A stretch of 32,888 nt of DNA from an uncultured Pedobacter sp. (GTDB lineage Bacteria > Bacteroidota > Bacteroidia > Sphingobacteriales > Sphingobacteriaceae), in NCBI GenBank assembly GCA_946478755.1, contig CAMLDJ010000031.1:1-32888 (forward strand), read 5' to 3'. Numbering within the stretch: position 1 is the first letter of the stretch; the number at the start of each line of letters is the position of its first letter. Position numbers and translations under genes: made by a program. The notes below the pieces were generated by a model. It did not search any database. It worked only from the letters and a program-made list of their open reading frames with translations, and was not told the DNA's origin. This document shows, one piece after another, positions 6,448 through 15,459 of this stretch.

Positions 6448-9400
6448 ATGTACAATTTTTACACTAAAAGATTGGTGCCGCCTTCTGGCTGCCTATCTAA
6501 AATTTTGTTGATCATGAGACTGACCACCTTGCTCCTCATCGCCACAATTATGCAAGTTAGCGCTATCTCATACGGACAAAGGATAAATCTGTCTGAAAAG
6601 AATGCCCCGATAAAGACGGTATTGGATAAGATCCGTAAACAAAGCGGGGTGAATTTTCTGTTTCCTTCTGCTAACCTGAAAAGCGCCAAGCCTGTTACCA
6701 TTGAGGTAAAGAATGGCATTCTGAAGGAAGTGCTGGAAGAGATTTTTGAAGATCAGCCCTTTGAGTACTCTGTCGATAAAAACTCTGTGGTGGTTTCCCG
6801 CAAAAAGCCTTCCTTTCTGGACAGGCTTAAAGATGTGTTTACTGCTGTTGATATTCGTGGCCGTGTGCTGGATGAAGAGGGAAAGCCAATGCCGGGAGTA
6901 AGCGTTAGAGAAAAAGGGAATGGTAAAAATGCAGTCGTTACGAATCAGCAAGGATTTTTTAGTATCAACGTGCCTGAAAACGCTACGTTGGTTTTCTCGT
7001 ATGTGGGTTTTACTACAAAAGAACTTGCTGCTAGGCAAAATATGGTACTGAGCTTGCAGTTGAGCCAGAACCGGCTGGAAGAAACCGTTGTGGTGGGATA
7101 TGGTGTCACTAAAAGGAAAGATCTGACCGGTTCAGTTTCTTCTGTTAAGACCTCCGAGATTAAGGATGTGCCTTTCATGAGTGTAGACGATGCACTGTCG
7201 GGTAAAGCATCAGGGGTCCAGGTGATCAAGGCCGATGGTTCGCCAGGTGGTGCTGTCCGGATTCGAATCCGCGGCGGTGCATCATTACTGGGTACCAATG
7301 ATCCGCTCTATGTTATCGATGGCATCCCTACTGTAGTATCCAATAATTTTATCAATGCCCAATCCGACATTGTAAACCCAATAGAGGCGGCTAACTATGG
7401 AGAAGAATTTAACAACAGTGTCGCGGGTTCATTTGGCAGAGGCCTGAATAACCTGGCGGGCCTGAATATCTCAGATATTGAGAGCATAGACATTCTAAAG
7501 GATGCATCTGCAACGGCAATTTATGGCTCGAAGGCCGCTAATGGCGTGGTCATTATCACGACAAAAAAAGGTAAAAAAAATACCAGGCCCCAGTTGAACG
7601 TCAATTACTATGCGGGAATTAATAAGCCGATCAAAGAACAGGTAATGAATGCCGAACAATATAAATCGACTTTGAAAGAAGCGGCCACCAATTATATCAA
7701 TGAGCGTACAAGGCTGAATATGAGCCTTACCACCTCAGCTGCGCTTCAGGCCCTGAGCATTATGAATGACGCCTCCTTTTTCGGGAATTACGATACGGAT
7801 TGGCTGGACCTGATCTTGAGGACAGGCTTCTCTCAGAATGCCGATATTGCCGTAAACGGAGGCGGCGCAGCGTCCCGTTACTATACTTCTTTGAACTATA
7901 CCAAACAGAACGGGACGATAATCGGTACAGACTTCAACAGGATTTCCGGTAAAATCAACCTTGATAATGAGATCAGTAGCAAATTCAGAGTGATTACCAA
8001 CCTGAATTACGGATTTACACAAACCAACGTAACCGACGGGGCTTACGGGCAGGCACTCACGGCGCCACCAACTTTTGCCCCTTTTAACGAAGACGGGAGC
8101 TATGGAAAGCTTGGTGCATTAAACTCAGATTACAGAGGTTATCAGAACCCGCTGGCACTGACCACCGTGACCAATCACGCGAAGGACTATACGCTAATGG
8201 GTTCCTTGTCTGCCGAATATGACATTTTAAAGGATCTGAAATTTAAAAGTACCATATCAGTAAACCATAGCGCTTATAACCAGTTAAATTATACCCCGAG
8301 TTATGTGGAGATTGGTGGATTTTATGGCCGGGAAAATTCTCAGGGTGGTCTGGGATCACAGTCGAATTCCAGTTCTTTGAGTACTTTCATAGAGAACACA
8401 CTTACCTGGAACAAGGAATTCACTGAAGATCACCGCCTGAATGTTTTGGCAGGAACTTCCTGGGAGCAGAATAAAATGGACTTTTTTTCGGCTACTGGTC
8501 GGGGTTTTCCGGACGACAGTTACCTGAACAATCTGAGCTCTGCCGGAACTGCGGTTTCCGTAAGAGGGGCTAATCCCGCCAGTCAGAATTCCCTGCTCTC
8601 TTTTTACCTGCGTGCCAATTATGTATTCAGAGATAAATACCTGTTAACCTTCACAGGAAGATCTGATGCGTCTTCCAAGTTCTCTCCCGACAATCAGGTC
8701 GGCTATTTCCCATCTGGTGCCATTGGCTGGAGAATTGCGCAGGAAAACTTTTTGAAAGATGTCAGCTGGATCGATGAGATCAAGATCAGGGCCAGCGCCG
8801 GCCGCACAGGAACACAGAATATCGGCGATCATTTGTGGCGCACTTTGTATTCTCCAGATTCCTATGCCGGATCAAATGCATTGATCCCGACGCAGCTCGG
8901 CAATCAGAACATCAAATGGGAATCTACTACACAACAGGATCTGGGCCTGGACTTCAGCTTCTTTAAAGGCAGGTTCGGAGGAACATTTGGTTACTATAAC
9001 AAAGTTACTGACGGTGCTTTGCTGAACCTGACCCCTGCGCCCAGTTCTGCTTATACCAGTGTGATCTATAACATTGCGAAGATCAGGAACAGGGGATTGG
9101 AACTGGATCTTCATGCTGATTTCATCAGAACTGAAAAATTCAGCTGGAATGGTTCGGTCAACATTTCAAGAAACATCTCTAAAGTGCTGAACATCGATGG
9201 AGGGCCATTTTCTAATCCGAACGACCGCAATGCCCTAAACCTGGGTACCAGCATTGTTCAGGAAGGCGAACCTTTAGGCTTACTTTATGGCCGCGTTTCT
9301 GCAGGGATTTTAAAAACGCAGGAACAGGTTGAAGCGTATAAACAATCGTTTCCCTATTACATCTATTTCCAGCCACTGGTGAATGTAGGGGACCTTTCCT

Positions 9401-9945
9401 ATGTGATCGATGAAACCGGATTGTGGAAACAGGATATTATCGGCAGGGCCGCACCTAAATTCTTTGGCGGGTATACCAATATTTTCTCGTACGACCGGTT
9501 GAGTCTCACCGCTCTATTTACCTTCTCTTATGGAGGACAGCTGATGTATCAGAAAGATGTAGCGGATATGAACGTAACCAGTCTGCCAAACAGGGGTGTC
9601 AGGGTGTTGGACCATTACAGCGCAGACAATCCCGATTCGCGAAGACCACGTTATATGTTCGCCGAAACCTCATTTCTAACCAATGATAATGTGTATAGTT
9701 CTTCCTATCTGAAACTGAAGTCGCTTTCACTTTCCTATGCGTTGCCTGCTAAACTGGCGCAAAAACTAAAAATCACCAGTCTGAGCATATATGGAACAGG
9801 AACGAACATATTTACCATTACCAAATATCCGGGCCCAGATCCGGAAGTAAGTGATGATCCGGGCAGTGTAATTGGAGGCGGAAGGGACGCCAGTACTTAT
9901 CCGACAGTCAAATCTTACACGTTTGGTATCCGTTTAGGCTTTTAA
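6448..9945 (+). CDS. SusC/RagA-type TonB-dependent outer-membrane transporter with STN signalling domain, locus 1
   Basis: This 1,165-residue protein is a signal-transducing SusC homologue. A basic leader and hydrophobic stretch (about 17-43) form the signal peptide. An STN domain at about 46-118 (INLSEKNAPIKTVLDKIRKQ) links it to FecR. A carboxypeptidase-regulatory-like Ig domain follows at about 135-205 (VDIRGRVLDEEGKPMPGVSV), then a TonB box-like EETVVVGYG at 211-219. The plug carries the SusC marks VRIRIRGGASLLG, PLYVIDGIP and IYGSKAANGVVIITTKKG. The rest is a 22-strand-type beta-barrel. It forms a lidded import complex with the SusD encoded 17 nt downstream. Barrel sequence alone does not tell the substrate, and no carbohydrate-active enzyme lies nearby. 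SusC of locus 2 differs clearly, so the two are not recent copies. Confidence 0.95.
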   Translation: MYNFYTKRLVPPSGCLSKILLIMRLTTLLLIATIMQVSAISYGQRINLSEKNAPIKTVLDKIRKQSGVNFLFPSANLKSAKPVTIEVKNGILKEVLEEIFEDQPFEYSVDKNSVVVSRKKPSFLDRLKDVFTAVDIRGRVLDEEGKPMPGVSVREKGNGKNAVVTNQQGFFSINVPENATLVFSYVGFTTKELAARQNMVLSLQLSQNRLEETVVVGYGVTKRKDLTGSVSSVKTSEIKDVPFMSVDDALSGKASGVQVIKADGSPGGAVRIRIRGGASLLGTNDPLYVIDGIPTVVSNNFINAQSDIVNPIEAANYGEEFNNSVAGSFGRGLNNLAGLNISDIESIDILKDASATAIYGSKAANGVVIITTKKGKKNTRPQLNVNYYAGINKPIKEQVMNAEQYKSTLKEAATNYINERTRLNMSLTTSAALQALSIMNDASFFGNYDTDWLDLILRTGFSQNADIAVNGGGAASRYYTSLNYTKQNGTIIGTDFNRISGKINLDNEISSKFRVITNLNYGFTQTNVTDGAYGQALTAPPTFAPFNEDGSYGKLGALNSDYRGYQNPLALTTVTNHAKDYTLMGSLSAEYDILKDLKFKSTISVNHSAYNQLNYTPSYVEIGGFYGRENSQGGLGSQSNSSSLSTFIENTLTWNKEFTEDHRLNVLAGTSWEQNKMDFFSATGRGFPDDSYLNNLSSAGTAVSVRGANPASQNSLLSFYLRANYVFRDKYLLTFTGRSDASSKFSPDNQVGYFPSGAIGWRIAQENFLKDVSWIDEIKIRASAGRTGTQNIGDHLWRTLYSPDSYAGSNALIPTQLGNQNIKWESTTQQDLGLDFSFFKGRFGGTFGYYNKVTDGALLNLTPAPSSAYTSVIYNIAKIRNRGLELDLHADFIRTEKFSWNGSVNISRNISKVLNIDGGPFSNPNDRNALNLGTSIVQEGEPLGLLYGRVSAGILKTQEQVEAYKQSFPYYIYFQPLVNVGDLSYVIDETGLWKQDIIGRAAPKFFGGYTNIFSYDRLSLTALFTFSYGGQLMYQKDVADMNVTSLPNRGVRVLDHYSADNPDSRRPRYMFAETSFLTNDNVYSSSYLKLKSLSLSYALPAKLAQKLKITSLSIYGTGTNIFTITKYPGPDPEVSDDPGSVIGGGRDASTYPTVKSYTFGIRLGF

Positions 9946-9962
9946 CCATAAGAACTCAGATC

Positions 9963-11363
9963 ATGAAGAAGACAATTTTATATATACTGCTCGTTGGTGC
10001 TGCAGTAATTTATTCATCCTGTAAAAAGGAGCTAAACGCACTTCCTACACAAGCTAAAGTGGAGGGAAATACTATAATAGATCAGAAAACTGCAGAAGTA
10101 GCACTGAACGGGGTATACCTGCGGTTTGCAGAAGGAGCTGACGACAGGGGTACACCCAGTGTAAAGTGGGCCAATAACCACGAAATTAGTGCCACCTGGC
10201 TGGCGGGATATCTGACCTATCCTTATGGAGGTGGACCATTTGATGAAAATACACTTGTTACTGCAGAGGACTACAGTGTGGCCGTAATGTGGTCTACCAG
10301 TTATGAACTGATCAATGCGGCAAACGGGGTTATTGACCAAATTGCTGCCGTAGATAATGGAAAATTCACTGGTGCGAGAAAAGCGGAGATCATCGCAGAG
10401 GCGAAGCTGCTCCGGGCTTACGGACATCATAACCTGCTGAGGTATTTTACGCAGTTCTATGATGTGAACAGCCCATATGGCCTCCTGATCCGTAAGCAAT
10501 TTGTAACCACCAATAACATTGCCGCGGCAAGAAGTTCGGTAAAAGACAGCTATGATTTTATTCTCGCCGATCTGGATGATGCCATTGCTAACGCACCTTC
10601 CTCGAGTGTGAATTATTACAGCAATAAATGGGTAGCAAAGGCTTTTAAAGCCAGGGTACTCATGCTTCGCGGTAGCGCCGGAGATTATGGTCAGGTACTT
10701 TCCCTGACACAGGATATCATACAAAATTCCCCTTATCAGCTCGAAGCTAATGTGAAGGATATTTTCAGTACCAAAGGGCTGGACAGTAAAGAGGTGATGT
10801 TCGGAATTATTCCCAAAGTCAATCAGGTTACCAAGAACGACGTGTATTTTTACAATGGTCAGGCCGGATATCTGGCTACTGATGCGCTGAAAAGCCTGAT
10901 TGCAAATGATCCGAGAGCGGGCTGGCTCATTGGCGATGTCGGCGGAAGCATCGGCATTACCAAATATGCAGGAACTAAAGTAGAGGTGTCCTATGCGCTC
11001 AGGCTAACAGAAGTATACTTGTTGCGGGCTGAGGCAATAGTGCGTTCGGGAGGGGACATCAATACCGCAAGGACATTGCTCAGAACCGTCATGGAACATG
11101 CCGGCGTGACCGATTTTACCGCAATTAATGCAGCAACAACTGCCGAAACGATGCTGAGGCAGATCTACAATGAAACGGCAAAAAACCTTTCTTTTGAGGA
11201 TGGACAGGAATGGTCTGCACTGCTCCGGCTGCCGCTGGCTACAGTGTTGGAAATAAAACCTGCCATTACCGATAAAGATCATTATATCCTCCCGATCCCT
11301 AAGGCAGAGTTCGATAAAAATCCTACGATCGGTGACCAGAATCCGAAGTATAGTAAAAACTAA
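9963..11363 (+). CDS. SusD/RagB-family surface lipoprotein, locus 1
   Basis: This 466-residue protein has a lipoprotein signal with Cys20 (VIYSSCKKELNALPT), the anchor and N-terminal run typical of SusD proteins. Conserved marks include VALNGVYLRF near the start, AEAKLLRAYGHHNLLRYF (the helical repeat that packs on SusC), NKWVAKAFKARVLM, ALRLTEVYLLRAEAI and a C-terminal ILPIPKAEFDKNP. SusD sits on the cell surface as the lid of the SusC barrel and helps capture ligand. It is at the short end for the family, and the middle surface-loop region is reduced. It follows susC by 17 nt and precedes the first TlpA gene by 15 nt, so all are likely one operon. The ligand is unknown. Confidence 0.93.
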   Translation: MKKTILYILLVGAAVIYSSCKKELNALPTQAKVEGNTIIDQKTAEVALNGVYLRFAEGADDRGTPSVKWANNHEISATWLAGYLTYPYGGGPFDENTLVTAEDYSVAVMWSTSYELINAANGVIDQIAAVDNGKFTGARKAEIIAEAKLLRAYGHHNLLRYFTQFYDVNSPYGLLIRKQFVTTNNIAAARSSVKDSYDFILADLDDAIANAPSSSVNYYSNKWVAKAFKARVLMLRGSAGDYGQVLSLTQDIIQNSPYQLEANVKDIFSTKGLDSKEVMFGIIPKVNQVTKNDVYFYNGQAGYLATDALKSLIANDPRAGWLIGDVGGSIGITKYAGTKVEVSYALRLTEVYLLRAEAIVRSGGDINTARTLLRTVMEHAGVTDFTAINAATTAETMLRQIYNETAKNLSFEDGQEWSALLRLPLATVLEIKPAITDKDHYILPIPKAEFDKNPTIGDQNPKYSKN

Positions 11364-11378
11364 GCTAAAAGAACAATT

Positions 11379-12578
11379 ATGAAAAATTACATCTTAGCGT
11401 TATTCGTCATTTGCGGTATGCATACCGCATTTGCACAAGAGAAATCATTTACCCTAAAGGGTAAAATCAGCGGTCAGAATGAGGGTGTCCTCAAAATGGT
11501 CTATCCAGACGCCGGGGGCGAGTATATAAAGGATAGCACCACAATAAAAAATGGGGCCTTTGTATTTAAGGGGATGCTTGCTGAGCCGGCAATGGCTTAT
11601 TTAACTGGCGCGGTTAAAAGCAGGGATATAGATGATCCGAATGCAGCCAGCTTCTTTCTGGAGCCGGGTCAACTGACACTTGATGTACAGGCAGGAGATT
11701 TCAAAAATCTAAAGCTAAAAGGTTCAAAAACTCAGGATGAATATGTTTCCCTGAACCTGCTTAAGGCTCCAATTATAGAGGAAATGAAACCGCTTTCTGA
11801 AGCATATGATGCAGCAAATGAACGTTATATGCAGGCCCGGAAGGATAAGAAGCCGGAAGCCGAAACCGAGGCCTTAAAGGAAAAAGCTGCTGACATCCGG
11901 GATCAGTTCGAGCCCTTTCGCGAACGTCAGGATAAAATCGATATGGAATTCATTAACACTCATCCTGATTCTTATCTCGCCGCTTACCTTTTACGCTGGA
12001 AGGTATCTTCGCTGCCTTTGGCCGAATCAAAGGCTTTATATGGCAAATTGTCGGAACAGATCAGGCAAAGCAGCTATGGAAAAGGTGTCCTGGCCGAAAT
12101 TAAGGGACTGGAAGGAGGCTCTCCTGGTAGCGTTGCTTCCGTGTTTAACGCCAAAGATATCAATGGCGTTCCTTTAAGTCTGGCCGATTTCAAAGGTAAA
12201 AAGTACGTGCTGGTCGATTTTTGGGCGAGTTGGTGTGTGCCTTGCCGCAAAGGCAATCCGCACCTTTTGTCGCTGTATAGCAAATACAAAGATAAAGGCT
12301 TTGAGGTGATCGGTGTATCTGATGATGATAGTGCTCCGGAGGCTTGGAGAAAAGCCGTTGCAAAGGATAAGATCGGTGTTTGGAAGCATGTATTGCGCGG
12401 ATTAAAGCGTACGGCGACCGGATTTGACAAATCAGAGGACATCAGCGAACCCTACGGGATTCATTCGCTTCCTACTAAGATTTTGATCGATAAGGAAGGA
12501 ATGATCATAGGCCGTTACGGAGGCGGCGGGGAAGGTGACGAGGCGATGGATAAAAAACTGGCAGAAATCTTTAACTAA
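11379..12578 (+). CDS. TlpA-family thiol:disulfide oxidoreductase with DUF4369-like N-terminal domain (CVPC)
   Basis: This 399-residue exported protein has a Sec signal (MKNYILALFVICGMHTAFAQ) with likely cleavage after Ala19 or Gln20. Residues about 24-120 form a beta-rich DUF4369-like domain (FTLKGKISGQNEGVLKMVY, LEPGQLTLDV, LKGSKTQDEY). A charged helical linker follows, about 135-245. The C-terminal thioredoxin/AhpC-TSA-like domain, about 255-399, has the active site FWASWCVPCR with Cys286 and Cys289 and a cis-Pro in HSLPTKILID. Such proteins reduce or exchange disulfides outside the cytoplasm. It follows susD by 15 nt and the next TlpA gene starts 6 nt after it. The CVPC dipeptide differs from the CKPC and CGPC of its neighbours. 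Targets are unknown. Confidence 0.88.
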   Translation: MKNYILALFVICGMHTAFAQEKSFTLKGKISGQNEGVLKMVYPDAGGEYIKDSTTIKNGAFVFKGMLAEPAMAYLTGAVKSRDIDDPNAASFFLEPGQLTLDVQAGDFKNLKLKGSKTQDEYVSLNLLKAPIIEEMKPLSEAYDAANERYMQARKDKKPEAETEALKEKAADIRDQFEPFRERQDKIDMEFINTHPDSYLAAYLLRWKVSSLPLAESKALYGKLSEQIRQSSYGKGVLAEIKGLEGGSPGSVASVFNAKDINGVPLSLADFKGKKYVLVDFWASWCVPCRKGNPHLLSLYSKYKDKGFEVIGVSDDDSAPEAWRKAVAKDKIGVWKHVLRGLKRTATGFDKSEDISEPYGIHSLPTKILIDKEGMIIGRYGGGGEGDEAMDKKLAEIFN

Positions 12579-12584
12579 AGACAG

Positions 12585-13763
12585 ATGAACAATAACATTA
12601 AAATTAATCTTCTTGCGGGACTTACGCTCCTTATTGCCGCAAGCTGTACCCAAAATAAGCCGGCAGATGAATTTGTCATCACTGGTAACATCAAAGGCAT
12701 AAATGATGGTGTCGTTAAATTGATCCGTTATGTTGACAGCAACAGGACATCGAAAGTGATAGATAGTGTGCTTGTAAAGAACGGAACTTTTGAGCTTAAA
12801 GGTGCGGCTGTCCAACCAGAGATCATGACTTTGTTGATTTCCCCGGGAAACTGGGGGATGAAAGTGTTTGTAGAAAACAGCAGGATTACTGTTGATGGGG
12901 ATACGACGGGTGCCGAGCATTATGATTATACCGCTTACGGTATGGATAAGGGTGCGAATCTGACGAAATTCAAGGTGACAGGATCCAGGGTAAACGATGA
13001 ATATCAGCAATATGAGAGCAATCCTGAACAGCTTAAGTTTAAGGCAGCGTATGCGGAATTAGACAAAACAAAAGGGGTGGATCATGAAATATTGCGTGCG
13101 AAAGCAGATTCGATCAGCAAATTGTACAAAGCCTGGCAATGGAATTACATTAACGATTTTGTAGCCAAAAATCCTGCTTCAGTAGCAGGAGCATATATGT
13201 TCAGCAATTATTATCAGTTTGAATCGTCTATGCCAATTGCCGACGTAGAAATGATGTTAGGTAAATTTCAATCACCTGCCAAAGCTTCGGTTTACTATGC
13301 TGGCCTGACCAGGGATATTGATAGGAGGAAGCGTGTAATGCCGGGCAGACAGGCGCCTGACTTTACTTTACTGAAAAGGGATAGTACGGCTTTTTCACTT
13401 TCTTCCCTGAAGGATAAATATGTGATGATTGATTTTTGGGCCAGCTGGTGTAAACCTTGCAGGGAAGCCATTCCGCATTGGAAGCAGGTCTATCAGAAAT
13501 ATAAAGGTAAGGGTTTTGAAATTTTGAGTGTTTCAAACGATAGCAAATGGAAAGACTGGTTTAAAGCCATGGACCAGGAACAAATGCCATGGATTCAGGT
13601 TTGCGATGAATTTCCGATCAAAAATATGACGGCCAAGGTCGCAACGCTATACCAAATTCCATCACTGCCTTGCTATGTCCTGCTGGATAAGAGTGGGAAA
13701 ATCCTGGTACATACCATAAACGAAAAAGAGATAGACGATAAGCTTGCAGAGGTATTGCATTAG
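12585..13763 (+). CDS. TlpA-family thioredoxin-like lipoprotein (CKPC)
   Basis: This 392-residue protein has a lipobox ending at Cys21 (LLIAASCTQN), so unlike the TlpA before it, it should be membrane-anchored. Residues about 30-135 form the DUF4369-like beta domain (FVITGNIKGINDGVVKLI, VKNGTFELKG). A helical linker follows. The thioredoxin domain starts with VMPGRQAPDFTL (251-262), has the active site FWASWCKPCR with Cys289 and Cys292, and has a cis-Pro in IPSLPCYVLLD. An extra Cys follows that cis-Pro, close to the active site in the fold, and could matter for redox or metal chemistry. It starts 6 nt after the previous gene, consistent with tight co-translation. Confidence 0.88.
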   Translation: MNNNIKINLLAGLTLLIAASCTQNKPADEFVITGNIKGINDGVVKLIRYVDSNRTSKVIDSVLVKNGTFELKGAAVQPEIMTLLISPGNWGMKVFVENSRITVDGDTTGAEHYDYTAYGMDKGANLTKFKVTGSRVNDEYQQYESNPEQLKFKAAYAELDKTKGVDHEILRAKADSISKLYKAWQWNYINDFVAKNPASVAGAYMFSNYYQFESSMPIADVEMMLGKFQSPAKASVYYAGLTRDIDRRKRVMPGRQAPDFTLLKRDSTAFSLSSLKDKYVMIDFWASWCKPCREAIPHWKQVYQKYKGKGFEILSVSNDSKWKDWFKAMDQEQMPWIQVCDEFPIKNMTAKVATLYQIPSLPCYVLLDKSGKILVHTINEKEIDDKLAEVLH

Positions 13764-13803
13764 TAAACTAAACTTAATTTTTTTCAAAAAAACTGTAAAA
13801 ATC

Positions 13804-14886
13804 ATGACTATGAAAGTATTAAAATCATTAGCAGCCGCCGGCATGCTGTGTATGGCCTGTTCCGCTTTTGGCCAGCAGGCAAAAGTAACGGGCGATATTA
13901 GAGGCCTGGGCGATGTAGACGTTAACGTCTATTATTTTGAGGGAGCCGAATCGAAAACGGATACCATCAAAACAACAAACGGAAAGTTTAGCTGGATAGC
14001 TAAATTTTCTGAGCCACAAAAAGTAACAATGATGTTTCCCAAACAGGCCGCATGGCTGTATCTTGAACCGGGGAACATCGCTATAAAAGGTACGGCCGAT
14101 TCTCTGCATGCCCTGAAAGTAACAGGGTCAAAAACACAGGACGAGGCTGATGCCTTTGAAGCTTCTATAAAATCCGTGGATGATCAGCTGATGCCTTTAT
14201 ACCATAAGTATGGAAAGGGTAGTAAAGAAGAGCAGCTTGCCCTTGAAGAGCAGATAGCTGATATCAGAGGTCAGATCCGTCAACTGCAGAATCAATATAT
14301 TGCCTCGCACCCGGAGAGTGTGGTGAGCCTGACTATGGTTACAGACAGGGCAGGTATGGGTAACTATAAAGATATCGTGTCTGTCTACAATCTTTTGGGT
14401 CCAAAAGCTAAAGCCAGCGCAAGTGGTAAGCGACTGGCAGAACGTCTGGCTGTACTGAAACGCAGTGCTATAGGGGAACCGATGTTAAACTTTACGCAAA
14501 ATGACGTAAACGGAAAACCGGTGTCTTTCTCAGATTTCAAGGGTAAATATGTACTGGTTGATTTCTGGGCGAGCTGGTGCGGACCATGTCGTGCAGAAAA
14601 CCCGAACGTATTGAAGGCTTATAACACATATAAAGACAAAAACTTTACCGTTGTGGGTATCTCCCTGGATGACAAAGGGGATAACTGGAAAAAGGCAATC
14701 AAAGATGACGGCATGCCATGGACACAATTGTCGGACTTGAAAGGCTGGAAAAATGAGGTTTCTACTTATTACGGAATCATGGGGATCCCAAGTACATTGC
14801 TGATAGATCCTCAGGGCAAGATTATTGCCAAAGACCTGAGAGGAGAGATCCTGAATAAGAAATTAGAAGAGCTTTTTAACAACTAA
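13804..14886 (+). CDS. TlpA-family thiol:disulfide oxidoreductase (CGPC)
   Basis: This 360-residue protein has an N-terminal signal ending near MACSAFGQQ. A short DUF4369-like domain (about 26-108) is followed by a helical region with many Glu, Gln and Lys (about 112-170). The thioredoxin domain, about 223-360, has FWASWCGPCR with Cys259 and Cys262 and cis-Pro329 in GIPSTLLID. An in-frame ATG at 13744 lies inside the previous gene; its 20 extra residues are not signal-like, so I chose the ATG at 13804 (or 13810 two codons on). The gap to the previous stop is 40 nt. Its CGPC site is that of classic reducing thioredoxins. It is the third TlpA in the operon. Confidence 0.87.
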   Translation: MTMKVLKSLAAAGMLCMACSAFGQQAKVTGDIRGLGDVDVNVYYFEGAESKTDTIKTTNGKFSWIAKFSEPQKVTMMFPKQAAWLYLEPGNIAIKGTADSLHALKVTGSKTQDEADAFEASIKSVDDQLMPLYHKYGKGSKEEQLALEEQIADIRGQIRQLQNQYIASHPESVVSLTMVTDRAGMGNYKDIVSVYNLLGPKAKASASGKRLAERLAVLKRSAIGEPMLNFTQNDVNGKPVSFSDFKGKYVLVDFWASWCGPCRAENPNVLKAYNTYKDKNFTVVGISLDDKGDNWKKAIKDDGMPWTQLSDLKGWKNEVSTYYGIMGIPSTLLIDPQGKIIAKDLRGEILNKKLEELFNN

Positions 14887-14913
14887 AAATGTAAATAATA
14901 ACCAAAATAACCT

Positions 14914-15366
14914 ATGAAAAAGCTAATGATCGTTCTGTTCCTGCTAGGCTCGGCAGGGGCCTTGAAAGCACAGATTTTAAAACCCGTTAAATGGAGTTAC
15001 GCCGCCAAAAAAGTGAGTGCTACTGAAGCCATCGTCTATTTTAAGGCGATCATTGACGAAGGTTGGCACATGTATTCACAGCATATTGCCGATGGAGGCC
15101 CCACTAAAACGGTATTCACTTTTGCTCCATCGAGTCAATACACCCTGGTAGGAAAAACACAGGAGTCGAAACCTATCGTGAAATTTGAAAAGATGTTTGA
15201 TATGAAAGTGGGTTACTTTGAAAAACAAGCCGTTTTTCAACAGAAGGTAAAACTGAAATCCAAAACTCAAACTATGATAAAAGGATCGATAAACTTTGGT
15301 GCATGTGATGATACTACCTGTATCCCACCTGAAGATGTGAATTTTAGTGTAGTCATTAAATCATAA
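14914..15366 (+). CDS. Stand-alone DsbD alpha-like domain protein (periplasmic thiol-disulfide interchange)
   Basis: This 150-residue protein has a signal peptide (MKKLMIVLFLLGSAGALKAQ) followed by a single immunoglobulin-like domain matching the N-terminal (alpha) domain of DsbD: VKWSYAAKKVSATEAIVYFK, DEGWHMYSQHIADGGPTKT, and SINFGACDDTTCIPPEDVNF. Cys131 and Cys136 correspond to the two alpha-domain cysteines of DsbD (spacing of 4 residues here, 5 in E. coli). In DsbD this domain passes electrons from the membrane and gamma domains to periplasmic thiol partners. The membrane and thioredoxin domains are absent, so another protein must reduce it. It is the last gene of the locus 1 run, 27 nt after the CGPC TlpA, and is followed by a terminator. 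Confidence 0.82.
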   Translation: MKKLMIVLFLLGSAGALKAQILKPVKWSYAAKKVSATEAIVYFKAIIDEGWHMYSQHIADGGPTKTVFTFAPSSQYTLVGKTQESKPIVKFEKMFDMKVGYFEKQAVFQQKVKLKSKTQTMIKGSINFGACDDTTCIPPEDVNFSVVIKS

Positions 15367-15391
15367 CAGGTCGGGTAAATTATAAAATGAT

Positions 15392-15430
15392 AAAAGCAGG
15401 CAATTGTTGTAAAACGTTGCCTGCTTTTTT
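15392..15430. terminator. Bidirectional rho-independent terminator between the two converging loci
   Basis: AAAAGCAGGCAA (15392-15403) pairs with TTGCCTGCTTTT (15417-15428), with a short loop, an A-run before and a T-run after. It suits both the plus-strand operon ending at 15366 and the minus-strand gene ending at 15460. Confidence 0.9.
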
Positions 15431-15459
15431 ATTAATGTAAAACGGAAATTCTTTTTCTG

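Noticed and set aside
10032..10724. 230-codon minus-strand open frame inside susD of locus 1
   Set aside because: It is the antisense shadow of a clear SusD gene, with no domain or start signal of its own.
13744..13803. Earlier ATG for the third TlpA, overlapping the second
   Set aside because: The extra residues would bury the signal peptide; the ATG at 13804 gives a normal signal.
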